From an uncultured Clostridia bacterium (lineage in GTDB: Bacteria > Bacillota > Clostridia > Christensenellales > Borkfalkiaceae), in the NCBI GenBank assembly GCA_934230055.1, contig CAKQEE010000039.1:1-8644 (forward strand): 8,644 nt of DNA. The letters are read 5' to 3'. Shown piece by piece: positions 1 through 5,589 of the stretch (positions are counted from its first letter, which is position 1; each line of letters opens with the position of its first letter). A program made the translations under genes and the position numbers. The notes beneath the pieces were generated by a model, which was not told the DNA's origin, searched no databases, and was given only the letters and a program-made list of their open reading frames with translations.

Positions 1-134
1 TTCATACTTCAAAGATTTTGACAGAAACTTTCAAAATAACTATTATTTTGTCTTATTTCCTTCTATTCAATTTTTAACCAACTCCCGTCAACATCGGTTG
101 ACGCTTGACTGTGTCTCTCGACGACAGCCTATAC
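1..134 (-). other. Non-coding leader of a stable-RNA (probably rRNA) transcript
   Basis: This is the stretch just downstream of the third tandem promoter, read on the minus strand to the window edge. No start codon with a ribosome binding site is seen. Two small hairpins are visible: a 7 bp stem at 86-103 (arms CGTCAAC and GTTGACG) and an 8 bp AT stem at 32-50 (arms CAAAATAA and TTATTTTG). Near the edge (15-8) the minus strand reads TCTTTGAA, resembling the CTTTGAA core of the boxA antitermination element that precedes 16S rRNA in Bacillota. From these signs I infer an rRNA leader. A tRNA cluster or another untranslated RNA is the alternative, because the 16S gene itself is not in view. Confidence 0.5.
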
Positions 135-163
135 ATAATACCACAAGTAATTTATTAAGTCAA
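135..163 (-). promoter_or_regulatory. Sigma-A promoter, third (leader-proximal) of a tandem array
   Basis: On the minus strand a -35 TTGACT (163-158) and a -10 TATTAT (140-135) are separated by exactly 17 bp. The predicted start is near 128. The upstream DNA (about 165-230) is rich in A-tracts on this strand, like an UP element. It is the closest of the three promoters to whatever gene lies left of the window. Its -10 is the only one of the three that departs from TATAAT. Confidence 0.8.
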
Positions 164-329
164 GCATTTTTCAGAACTTTTTTGAATTTTTTCAAATTCT
201 TTTTTGAAAGTTTTTTCGGTACCGAAGCGTTCTTAAAAGTCATCTTTGATACCCGTCCTGACCGAAACCGTTTCGAATCTCTCGCCACGCTTTCGCTTGC
301 GGTGCTTCGTTTTTCGCGAAGTGATACTG

Positions 330-358
330 ATTATATATTAAATCGCTTTAATAGTCAA
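330..358 (-). promoter_or_regulatory. Sigma-A promoter, second of a tandem array
   Basis: On the minus strand -35 TTGACT (358-353) and -10 TATAAT (335-330) have a 17 bp spacer, and the predicted start is near 323. A/T-tract DNA with repeated A-runs lies immediately upstream (about 360-415). Its transcript would run through the third promoter into the leader at the left edge, with no open frame that looks real on this strand. Confidence 0.85.
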
Positions 359-541
359 GCGATTTTCACGAAAATTCTTCAAAATTTTTAACTTTTTTCG
401 AAGTTTTTTCGGTAGCCACTAAATGTTGTGTGTCCGCTTGCGCAGAGTACGACATTTTGTAAATCGCGAAGTGCTTAATCGTTAGATATTTACTTGCGAT
501 TTCGGCTTTTTATCACCTGCTTTTTTCCGAAAGCGTTATTG

Positions 542-570
542 ATTATATACTAAACAAAAACAATAGTCAA
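542..570 (-). promoter_or_regulatory. Sigma-A promoter, first (distal) of a tandem array
   Basis: On the minus strand -35 TTGACT (570-565) and -10 TATAAT (547-542) are separated by 17 bp, with predicted start near 535. Upstream A-tracts (about 575-620) look like an UP element. The promoter lies just past the hairpin at 617-659, so it appears insulated from mnmA read-through. Confidence 0.85.
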
Positions 571-616
571 GCGTTTTTACGAAGTTTTTAAAACTTTTTA
601 AGTTTTTTTGCCGAAA

Positions 617-659
617 ATTTAAAACCGCCTGTTTTCAACATTTACGAGCGGTTTTAAAT
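617..659 (-). terminator. Probable rho-independent terminator downstream of mnmA
   Basis: A perfect 12 bp inverted repeat (617-628 with 648-659) has a 19 nt loop. On the minus strand the 3' arm is GCGGTTTTAAAT followed by TTTT, so a U-rich tract partly lies in the stem. It sits about 160 nt after the mnmA stop, the first good hairpin downstream, and just before the tandem promoters. The long loop and the A-interrupted U-tract make it weaker than a classical terminator. Confidence 0.6.
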
Positions 660-817
660 AAGTTTCTTAACATGTTTTTCATAGTCGTTTTGCGACAAGC
701 TTTTCGCCGTAGCGTAAACGCTTTTATATATTCATTATACGTAACGGCGCGTATACTGCGCGCGATGAACAAAAACGAACGAAAGAAGAGTAAAAAAACG
801 ACGGACACGATACCGAA

Positions 818-1897
818 TCAGAAAACGGCTTTTTCGATAACGCCGCCGCCGATGCACTTTTCTCCCGAATAGAAAACGGCGAACTGTCCTTCCGTAATGG
901 CGCGCTGTTTTTCGGCGAATTTTACCTCTATATATTCATTATATATATATACGGTGCAATTTTGTTCGGGCTGGCGATAACGGAACTTTCCCGTACACTC
1001 GAAAACTTTCTCTTTCGGCGGCGCGGGAATCCAGTTGCAAGTCTTCATAATAAGTCCTTTGCTGTAAAGCCTGTCCTCCGCCCCGTGCGCGACATACAGA
1101 ATATTGTTTTTCAAATCCTTCTCTATAACGAACCAGCGCGAACCGTCGTCGCCCTTCTGCCCGCCGATATTAAGTCCGCGCCGCTGACCTATCGTATAAT
1201 ACATAAGTCCTATATGCTCGCCGAGAACTTTTCCGTCGTACGTCATAATCTTTCCGGGGCGCGCGGGAATGTATTGTTTAAGAAAATTCCGGAAATTTCT
1301 TTCGCCTATGAAACAAATCCCCGTCGAATCCTTTTTCGCGGCGGTGGCAAGTCCGTTTCTCTCCGCAATGGCGCGCACTTCCGACTTTTCCAGCTTTCCC
1401 AACGGGAACAAAACGCCCTCTAACTGCGACTGCGAAAGCTGATTAAGAAAATAAGTCTGGTCCTTGCTTTGGTCTTTCGCCTTTAAAAGGTAATGAACGT
1501 CGCCGTCGTGCAGAATATCGCAATAATGTCCCGTCGCGATATAATCCGCGCCGAGTTCCAGCGCGCGTTCCTTAAAATCTTTGAATTTTATTTCGCGATT
1601 GCAAAGCACGTCCGGATTAGGCGTTCTGCCCGCCTCGTATTCCCGAAGAAAGTAAGAAAAAACCCTGTCCATATATTCTTTGGACAAATCTACCGTGTAA
1701 TAAGGAATACCGATTGCGTTTGCGACTCTGCGCACGTCCGCGAAGTCCTGTTCGCCCGTACACGCGCCGCACTCGTCCGTTTCCTTCCAGTTGCTCATAT
1801 ACAGCCCGACGACGTTATATCCTTGCTCTTTAAGAAGCAGCGCGGCGACCGAACTGTCCACTCCGCCGCTCATTCCCACGACCACGGTTTTTGCCAT
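818..1897 (-). CDS. mnmA: tRNA 2-thiouridine(34) synthase MnmA
   Basis: This cytoplasmic enzyme activates C2 of wobble uridine 34 in tRNA Lys, Glu and Gln by adenylation and installs sulfur, giving s2U34. The 359-residue product has the usual family length. Visible are the N-terminal PP-loop SGGVDSS (residues 10-16) that binds ATP, the NPDVLCN motif with catalytic Asp96 and Cys99, and the STGICFIGER motif with the second catalytic Cys195. The C-terminal part (about 215-359) is the usual tRNA-contacting and beta-barrel region. I chose the ATG at 1897 because AAGGAAG lies six bases upstream and MAKTVVVGMSGGVDSS is the canonical N-terminus. The frame stays open 59 codons further up, but that extension overlaps the end of the upstream gene and has no family similarity. 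No separate promoter is obvious, so co-transcription with 2010-3248 is likely. The cysteine desulfurase partner is not in this window. Confidence 0.97.
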   Translation of the reverse strand: MAKTVVVGMSGGVDSSVAALLLKEQGYNVVGLYMSNWKETDECGACTGEQDFADVRRVANAIGIPYYTVDLSKEYMDRVFSYFLREYEAGRTPNPDVLCNREIKFKDFKERALELGADYIATGHYCDILHDGDVHYLLKAKDQSKDQTYFLNQLSQSQLEGVLFPLGKLEKSEVRAIAERNGLATAAKKDSTGICFIGERNFRNFLKQYIPARPGKIMTYDGKVLGEHIGLMYYTIGQRRGLNIGGQKGDDGSRWFVIEKDLKNNILYVAHGAEDRLYSKGLIMKTCNWIPAPPKEKVFECTGKFRYRQPEQNCTVYIYNEYIEVKFAEKQRAITEGQFAVFYSGEKCIGGGVIEKAVF

Positions 1898-2009
1898 AAT
1901 ATACTTCCTTTTTTTATTGTCTTTAATCGGTTGTTGCGCTAATTGCGCCCGTTCAGCCCGTTCACCCGCGCCACGCCAAACTTTATCGTTCTTTACTGTT
2001 TCCGCCGCA

Positions 2010-3248
2010 TCATTCTTCAACGGTAAGAACGGCGTTTTTGCATAAAAAATTTCCGAAAAAAAGAGCCGCCGCACCGAAAATTCCTATCAAAAGCCCGATA
2101 ATCACGGAATTAGCCGCCATCGCCCCCGCGCCGAGCAGAACGAAAACAAACCCCGCGCCGAGCAGCAGATTACCGCAAATCGACCAACGCGCCTCGTAAA
2201 TATCGCCCGTCACGGCAAAATATATATCTGCCGCGGCAAGAACGATAATTCTTATCGGGGCAAGCGCAAGCCAAAGTGCGTAAAATATTATCCCGAGAAA
2301 AACGGAAGCGAGCAATTTCATACCGCTCGTGGAAATCTCCCCGTCGCAAATCAATTCGCCGCGCAAAAAAATCCTTTCCGCATAATCCTTAAAATACTTT
2401 TTCGTAACGACCGCGCCCGCAAGTGTGAAAGAATTACGCAAATCCTTCCATAAAAACGCAAGCCCGAGAAAAGCGCAAAACAAGCCGTAGACGTTTAAGA
2501 GAGAGCTTTCACCGAGCAGTCCCGCAAGCCCCTTTTTGCCAAAAGCCGTACCCGCGGCGCGCGCGCCTATCCCTATTCTCTCCCACACGGAAAGCGGATT
2601 TTCGGCAAGTCCCGTTATTTCGAGACTCGACGTTAAATAATACTTGCCGCTTCTCATCGCGCCGCCCTTTTCGGAGCCGAAAACGATTTTCATTTTTACG
2701 GCTTCGCCGCGAACGAGCTTAAATTCCCCCGTGCTTAAGGTTTTCGCGTCGTCGCGGAAATAAACTTCCCGCTCCTGCGCTTCGCCCCCGCCGAAAGAAA
2801 GGGAATAATAGGCGTCTGCCACCGATTCGCTCCGCGCCGCGGAAAAGGAAAAATTCATCTTTGCGAGATACGCGCCCTTTTCGTAGGCGGATATAATTTT
2901 TTTCGTCAATTCGTCGGAATTCTCCGCGCCGCTATCTACGCCGAGATTTTCGGCAAGCTTTTCCGTATCGTAAGTCGCTTCGGGAAAAGTTATCGTCACG
3001 CAAACGTCATCGTATTCTTCGCCGCGCTGAATCACTTCGAACACGAGCGCGCCGTCCTCTTCGTAAAAAAAAGCTTCCGCGCCGTTTTTGATTTCTATAT
3101 TAACCGCGCCGCCATATAGCCGTGCGACGGAAGCCGTTTCGTAACGGGCATAATCGGAAACCGGTTTTACGGCAAGCGCAAGCAACGCCGCCGCGATTAT
3201 CGTTGCGACGAGCAGAACGAATCTTACCGTATGTTTAACCCTGCCCAT
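2010..3248 (-). CDS. Membrane-anchored protein of unknown function
   Basis: I do not recognise this 412-residue protein. A short basic N-terminus leads into one hydrophobic helix (about 9-29), either a signal anchor or an uncleaved signal peptide. A mainly soluble, beta-rich segment follows (about 30-240) that would lie outside the membrane. The C-terminal half has hydrophobic helices near 251-267, 311-347 (long, probably two) and 358-400 (probably two). The loop 268-310 is basic (WKDLRNSF, TKKYFKDYAERIF) and probably cytoplasmic. No catalytic motif is visible. The start ATG at 3248 has AAAGGAG six to seven bases upstream. Two candidate promoters and a structured leader precede it, and mnmA starts 112 bp after its stop. 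The architecture (anchor, extracytoplasmic domain, multi-helix tail) could suit an envelope or sporulation-associated protein, but that is a guess. Confidence 0.8.
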   Translation of the reverse strand: MGRVKHTVRFVLLVATIIAAALLALAVKPVSDYARYETASVARLYGGAVNIEIKNGAEAFFYEEDGALVFEVIQRGEEYDDVCVTITFPEATYDTEKLAENLGVDSGAENSDELTKKIISAYEKGAYLAKMNFSFSAARSESVADAYYSLSFGGGEAQEREVYFRDDAKTLSTGEFKLVRGEAVKMKIVFGSEKGGAMRSGKYYLTSSLEITGLAENPLSVWERIGIGARAAGTAFGKKGLAGLLGESSLLNVYGLFCAFLGLAFLWKDLRNSFTLAGAVVTKKYFKDYAERIFLRGELICDGEISTSGMKLLASVFLGIIFYALWLALAPIRIIVLAAADIYFAVTGDIYEARWSICGNLLLGAGFVFVLLGAGAMAANSVIIGLLIGIFGAAALFFGNFLCKNAVLTVEE

Positions 3249-3271
3249 CTTTTTCTCCTTTTATTTTGCTA

Positions 3272-3318
3272 CGCGATATATTACGCCGCCTTGCACGTAC
3301 CCTCGCCGCGTAATCGCG
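3272..3318 (-). promoter_or_regulatory. Hairpin in the 5' leader of the 2010-3248 gene
   Basis: Arms at 3308-3318 (GCGTAATCGCG on the plus strand) and 3272-3286 pair over 11 bp, interrupted only by a four-base TATA bulge at 3277-3280. The loop is 21 nt. The structure sits about 24 bases upstream of the start codon and just ahead of the ribosome binding site, inside the predicted leader of either promoter. I recognise no riboswitch class in it. Confidence 0.5.
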
Positions 3319-3339
3319 ACCGCCGCAACCTATAAAGAT

Positions 3340-3369
3340 ATTTTATCATAGAAAACCTTTTAAAGTAAA
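3340..3369 (-). promoter_or_regulatory. Possible second promoter for the 2010-3248 gene
   Basis: On the minus strand -35 TTTACT (3369-3364) and -10 TAAAAT (3345-3340) have an 18 bp spacer, with start near 3333. It is weaker than the promoter at 3401-3428 upstream of it. Confidence 0.4.
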
Positions 3370-3400
3370 GATTTAAAAGAACTTTTCGCGGGGAGTTTTT

Positions 3401-3428
3401 ATTGTACTCCCGTTTTAGCGTTTGTCAA
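3401..3428 (-). promoter_or_regulatory. Promoter for the 2010-3248 gene (and probably mnmA)
   Basis: On the minus strand a consensus -35 TTGACA (3428-3423) is followed after 16 bp by -10 TACAAT (3406-3401), giving a start near 3394 and a leader of about 145 nt. An inverted repeat (GGGAGT at 3391-3396 and ACTCCC at 3406-3411 on the plus strand) brackets the -10 box, a position where a repressor could act. The same repeat read as RNA has no T-run that would make it a good terminator. Confidence 0.7.
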
Positions 3429-3567
3429 TATCTTTAAGACGGCATTTCGGGAATAAATTTTATAATTTCTTCGCCCGTTATTTTTCACGCAATAACTTTC
3501 AAAATCGCCGCGCAAGCGACAAAAGGGTTGCCGTCCGCCGCCAGGCGATCAGAACCCGCAATGGTTC

Positions 3568-3589
3568 GGCATTTCCTCTCGGAAATGCC
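3568..3589 (-). other. Hairpin with a GAGA tetraloop on the minus strand
   Basis: Nine perfect base pairs (GGCATTTCC at 3568-3576 with GGAAATGCC at 3581-3589) close a four-base loop. Read on the minus strand the loop is GAGA, a GNRA-type tetraloop; on the plus strand it is the unremarkable TCTC. A small adjacent hairpin (GAACC 3552-3556 with GGTTC 3563-3567) follows directly. Both lie beyond the terminator-like stem at 3592-3628 in the direction of tRNA transcription. Confidence 0.5.
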
Positions 3590-3591
3590 CG

Positions 3592-3628
3592 AAAAGAAAG
3601 CCCCGAACGTTGTTCGGAGCTTTCTTTT
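3592..3628 (-). terminator. Terminator-like hairpin after the duplicated tRNA tail
   Basis: Seventeen-base arms (3592-3608 and 3612-3628) enclose a three-base loop with one imperfection. On the minus strand this imperfection is a U-G pair; on the plus strand it is a C-A mismatch. The 3' arm on the minus strand ends CTTTCTTTT, giving an A-rich 5' side and a U-rich 3' side as in rho-independent terminators. It starts right next to the duplicated tRNA 3' end, so it may be the final terminator of the tRNA-Arg transcript. Confidence 0.65.
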
Positions 3629-3646
3629 TGGTACACCCGGCGGGAG
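3628..3646 (-). repeat. 19 bp copy of the tRNA-Arg 3' end
   Basis: The plus-strand string TTGGTACACCCGGCGGGAG occurs here and at 3749-3767 inside the tRNA gene. It covers the encoded CCA, the discriminator, the 3' acceptor strand, the 3' T-stem strand and two T-loop bases. The DNA next to this copy (3647-3710) does not supply a matching 5' acceptor strand, so this is not a second working tRNA. Instead, a GGAGAC/GTCTCC pair (3643-3648 with 3698-3703) closes a different fold. It could be a tRNA-gene remnant, an attachment-site-like duplication or part of a dispersed repeat. Confidence 0.75.
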
Positions 3647-3710
3647 ACATCTCCGCTTACGCTACGATGGCAAAGCCGAACCGCGGATTCAACCCGAGTC
3701 TCCGTTTATA

Positions 3711-3750
3711 AAGCAATAGGCGGAACGCTTTTGCGTTCCGCCTATTGCTT
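3711..3750 (-). terminator. Perfect 18 bp-arm hairpin abutting the tRNA-Arg 3' end
   Basis: The arms at 3711-3728 and 3733-3750 are perfectly complementary around a four-base loop (AAAA on the minus strand). The outermost pair uses base 3750, the terminal A of the encoded CCA. The stem is followed on the minus strand by TATAAACGG, which is not a good U-tract, so termination here is uncertain. It may instead protect or guide trimming of the tRNA 3' end. Confidence 0.6.
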
Positions 3751-3826
3751 GGTACACCCGGCGGGAGTCGAACCCGCAACCTTCGCCGTCGGAGGGCGAC
3801 ACTCTATCCAATTGCGCTACGGGTGC
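3750..3826 (-). tRNA. tRNA-Arg, anticodon CCG
   Basis: The 77 nt gene folds as a cloverleaf and carries an encoded CCA end (3752-3750). The acceptor strands GCACCCG and CGGGTGT pair with a G-U at 1-72. The D-arm contains GCGC, AATTGGATA and GAGT, with one G-A apposition and a G-U pair. The anticodon stem TCGCC/GGCGA encloses the loop CTCCGAC, giving anticodon CCG for codon CGG. The T-arm is GCGGG, loop TTCGACT, CCCGC. It lies 75 bp after the CNNM/CorC gene stop with no clear promoter of its own between them, so it may be made from that gene's transcript or from a weak unseen promoter. Confidence 0.96.
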
Positions 3827-3832
3827 GTAGCT

Positions 3833-3875
3833 CGTTCGTTCTGCCGCCTGAAAAACTTGCCCGGCAAAACGAACG
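3833..3875 (-). other. Hairpin between the CNNM/CorC gene and tRNA-Arg
   Basis: Fourteen-base arms (3833-3846 and 3862-3875) enclose a 15 nt loop. The single imperfection is a C-A mismatch if read on the plus strand but a U-G wobble on the minus strand, so the structure fits minus-strand RNA. No U-run follows, which argues against simple rho-independent termination of the upstream gene. It ends six bases before the tRNA 5' end and could be a processing signal. Confidence 0.55.
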
Positions 3876-3901
3876 ATTTAAGAGAAGGCAAAAACTTTCT
3901 G

Positions 3902-5203
3902 TTAATCTTTATCCTTCTCTTTATCTTTTTCTTTCTCGTCTTCTTCTTTGGGAAGAATGGTTACTTTAACTTGCAAAACGCGCTTTACGGTAGACTTCGT
4001 AACCTCGAATTCCAAGCCCGAAAATTCCGTTTTAACCCCCGCATGAGGAATTTCGCCAAGCCTTTCTATAACCCAGCCGCTGACGGTGTTGGAATCGAAT
4101 TGTTCGTCCTCGTGCTTTAATCCGAAGAACTCGAACACCTCCGAAAGGGGAGCGTTGCCGTCCACGAGATAACGCTCGTCGTCTATCTTCTTAAAGTAGT
4201 TCACTTCTTCGTCGTGTTCGTCCCAGATTTCGCCGACCAGCTCCTCTAAAATATCTTCGAGGGTAACAAGCCCGAGCGTTCCGCCGTACTCATCTAAAAC
4301 GACGGCGATATGTACCTTCTTTTTTTGCAACTGTTTAAGCAGGTTAGAAATTTTAGCGTGTTCGGTGGTATAAAAAGCGTTCTGCAAAATGCCGTCCACG
4401 TTCTTTTTCCCCGCAAGGTACGCGCTGAAAAAGTCTTTTTCGTGTATAGTGCCGATAACGGTATCTATGGTATCTTTATAAACGAGAAGGCGCGAATACC
4501 CCTCTTCGTCGAAAACTCTGCGTATCTCTTCCATAGACGTTTGCACGTCTACCGCAACCACGTTCACGCGCGGCACCAAAATATCGCCCACTTCCAGATC
4601 GTCGAATTCTATAACGGAACGAATAAGTTTCGTTTCGTCCGACTTTAACGTGCCGTCCTCTTCCGCTTCTTCCACGACGGTCATAACCTCGTCCTCGGTA
4701 ACCACGTCCTCGCTTTTAATGCGGAAAATTTTGGTTATAAGCCACTTCCAGCCCGAAAAGAACAATGTAAACGGGTACAGGAAGTAAAAGAAGAAAATAA
4801 CGACGGGATAAAAACCCATCGCGAATTTTTCGGGGTAAACCTTCGCTATGAATTTGGGCGTGACTTCGCCGAAAATCAAAATGAGAACGGTCATTACGAT
4901 CGTGGAAACCAGCCCCGAGTCTACTTTCGCGCCCTTTAATATCAGCGCGAAAAAGCTTGCGGCGACGGTCGCCGCGGAAAGATTTACGATATTGTTTCCG
5001 ACAAGTATGGTGCTGATAAGTCTGTCGAATTTATCTTCCGCAAGAACGAGAACGTTTTTAGCCCGCTTGTTTCCGTTTCCCGCGAGCGAACGAAGCTTCG
5101 TTCGGCTCGCACAGGAAAACGCGGTTTCCGTAGCGGAAAAGAATCCCGAAAAAATAACCAAAACTATCAGCGCGATAAGTCGCGGAACAGAGCCTTCCGG
5201 CAT
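3902..5203 (-). CDS. CNNM/CorC (HlyC) family membrane protein with CBS domains
   Basis: This 433-residue inner-membrane protein belongs to the DUF21-CBS-CorC_HlyC family. Characterised members export or regulate magnesium (and other divalent ions), but many are annotated only as 'hemolysin family'. Residues about 5-185 form the DUF21 transmembrane domain, with the hallmark SGFFSATETAFS (19-30), LVGNNIVN (67-74) and FGEVTPK (111-117). Two CBS repeats follow (about 205-325), containing LVPRVNVVAVD and VVLDEYGGTLGLVTLEDI, a pair that binds adenine nucleotides in relatives. The CorC_HlyC domain covers about 340-420, and the tail ends in a short run of alternating K, E and D. I chose the ATG at 5203 because GGAGG lies five bases upstream; an in-frame TTG at 5215 sits at the ribosome binding site itself and is not credible as a start. 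Substrate is not determinable from sequence. A promoter precedes the gene and tRNA-Arg follows. Confidence 0.95.
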   Translation of the reverse strand: MPEGSVPRLIALIVLVIFSGFFSATETAFSCASRTKLRSLAGNGNKRAKNVLVLAEDKFDRLISTILVGNNIVNLSAATVAASFFALILKGAKVDSGLVSTIVMTVLILIFGEVTPKFIAKVYPEKFAMGFYPVVIFFFYFLYPFTLFFSGWKWLITKIFRIKSEDVVTEDEVMTVVEEAEEDGTLKSDETKLIRSVIEFDDLEVGDILVPRVNVVAVDVQTSMEEIRRVFDEEGYSRLLVYKDTIDTVIGTIHEKDFFSAYLAGKKNVDGILQNAFYTTEHAKISNLLKQLQKKKVHIAVVLDEYGGTLGLVTLEDILEELVGEIWDEHDEEVNYFKKIDDERYLVDGNAPLSEVFEFFGLKHEDEQFDSNTVSGWVIERLGEIPHAGVKTEFSGLEFEVTKSTVKRVLQVKVTILPKEEDEKEKDKEKDKD

Positions 5204-5256
5204 AAAATCCTCCAAAATACAAATATCTGTGCGTATACGTTAAAATATACTTTTCT

Positions 5257-5285
5257 AGTATATACTTTTATGAAAAAATAATCAA
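5257..5285 (-). promoter_or_regulatory. Promoter of the CNNM/CorC gene
   Basis: On the minus strand -35 TTGATT (5285-5280) and -10 TATACT (5262-5257) are separated by 17 bp, with start near 5250 and a leader of about 47 nt ending in the GGAGG site. The -10 lies inside the palindrome AGTATATACT, and AGTATATT recurs just downstream. Confidence 0.75.
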
Positions 5286-5370
5286 GCAAAAAAGAGCGGT
5301 AGCCCTTTATTTCGCGTTTTAAGAGCGAAATTTTTAGCAAAAGTTCGCGCCGCCGCCTTTATAAAGCGCG

Positions 5371-5407
5371 AAAAAGCGAGCCTTTTCATCGTTTCAAAAA
5401 GGCTCGC
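5371..5407 (-). terminator. Rho-independent terminator of the 5590-6759 gene
   Basis: An 11 bp perfect stem (GCGAGCCTTTT at 5376-5386 with AAAAGGCTCGC at 5397-5407) has a 10 nt loop and is followed on the minus strand by TTTTT (5375-5371). It is the clearest terminator in the window and lies about 185 nt past the stop codon of the gene it would end. Confidence 0.85.
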
Positions 5408-5589
5408 CCGTTTCCCTTTTCACATTTTTCCGCGTCTCTTTTCGCCGCTTGTCGCTTCTCTTTTCGCCGCAAACTTTTTAATTTAGCCGAATTTTCCTTG
5501 CCTTTTTCAAAGCCCGCAAGGTAACCCTCGCGCCGACTTTTTCCGCCCGCGTTTAAGTTTTCCGCGCTTGCGTGATTTGAACGCCTCGT
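5389..5589 (-). other. Open in-frame extension after the stop of the 5590-6759 gene
   Basis: After the TAG at 5592-5590 the same minus-strand frame stays open for 67 codons until a TGA at 5388-5386 in the loop of the terminator. The would-be peptide is very rich in K, E, R and A (for example GYLAGFEKGKENSAKLKSLR) and looks helical. It has no ATG or GTG start in frame and no ribosome binding site, and the strand is purine-rich, which lowers the chance of pyrimidine-starting stop codons. It may be a decayed or read-through tail of the membrane protein, or simply long untranslated 3' sequence. Confidence 0.25.

Larger units (their letters stand above)
135..617 (-). repeat. Three diverged direct copies of a promoter module
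   Basis: The module consists of an A-tract block followed by CTTGACT, 17 bp and a -10 box. It occurs three times with -10 boxes at 135-140, 330-335 and 542-547, so the spacing is 195 and 212 bp. Flanking bases are partly shared: the plus-strand string GTTTTTTCGGTA occurs upstream of both the second and the third promoter, and a related T-rich block occurs upstream of the first. The stretch from 1 to 817 contains no convincing gene. Beyond the promoters, the leader and the hairpin at 617-659, I see nothing in 660-817. Confidence 0.65.

Noticed and set aside
98..391. Plus-strand open frame of 97 codons
   Set aside because: It covers two of the three minus-strand promoters and their A-tracts. 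The F- and N-rich product reflects T-runs, not a protein.
672..872. Small plus-strand open frame
   Set aside because: It overlaps the 3' end of mnmA, has no ribosome binding site, and its composition follows the AT-rich spacer.
962..1942. Several long plus-strand frames opposite mnmA
   Set aside because: They are antisense shadows of a confidently identified gene, with R- and A-rich products typical of such frames.
1898..2074. 59-codon N-terminal extension of MnmA
   Set aside because: It overlaps the end of the upstream gene and lacks family similarity, and a good ribosome binding site precedes the ATG at 1897.
3745..3969. Plus-strand open frame of 74 codons over the tRNA
   Set aside because: Its first half is the complement of tRNA-Arg; such tRNA-derived frames are a common annotation artefact.
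3422..4120. Plus-strand open frame of 232 codons
   Set aside because: It runs antisense through the tRNA-Arg gene, the hairpins and the 3' end of the CNNM/CorC gene. Its sequence is translated tRNA and stem DNA and has no ribosome binding site.
5204..5215. TTG start for the CNNM/CorC protein
   Set aside because: The TTG overlaps the TTGGAGG ribosome binding site that serves the ATG at 5203.
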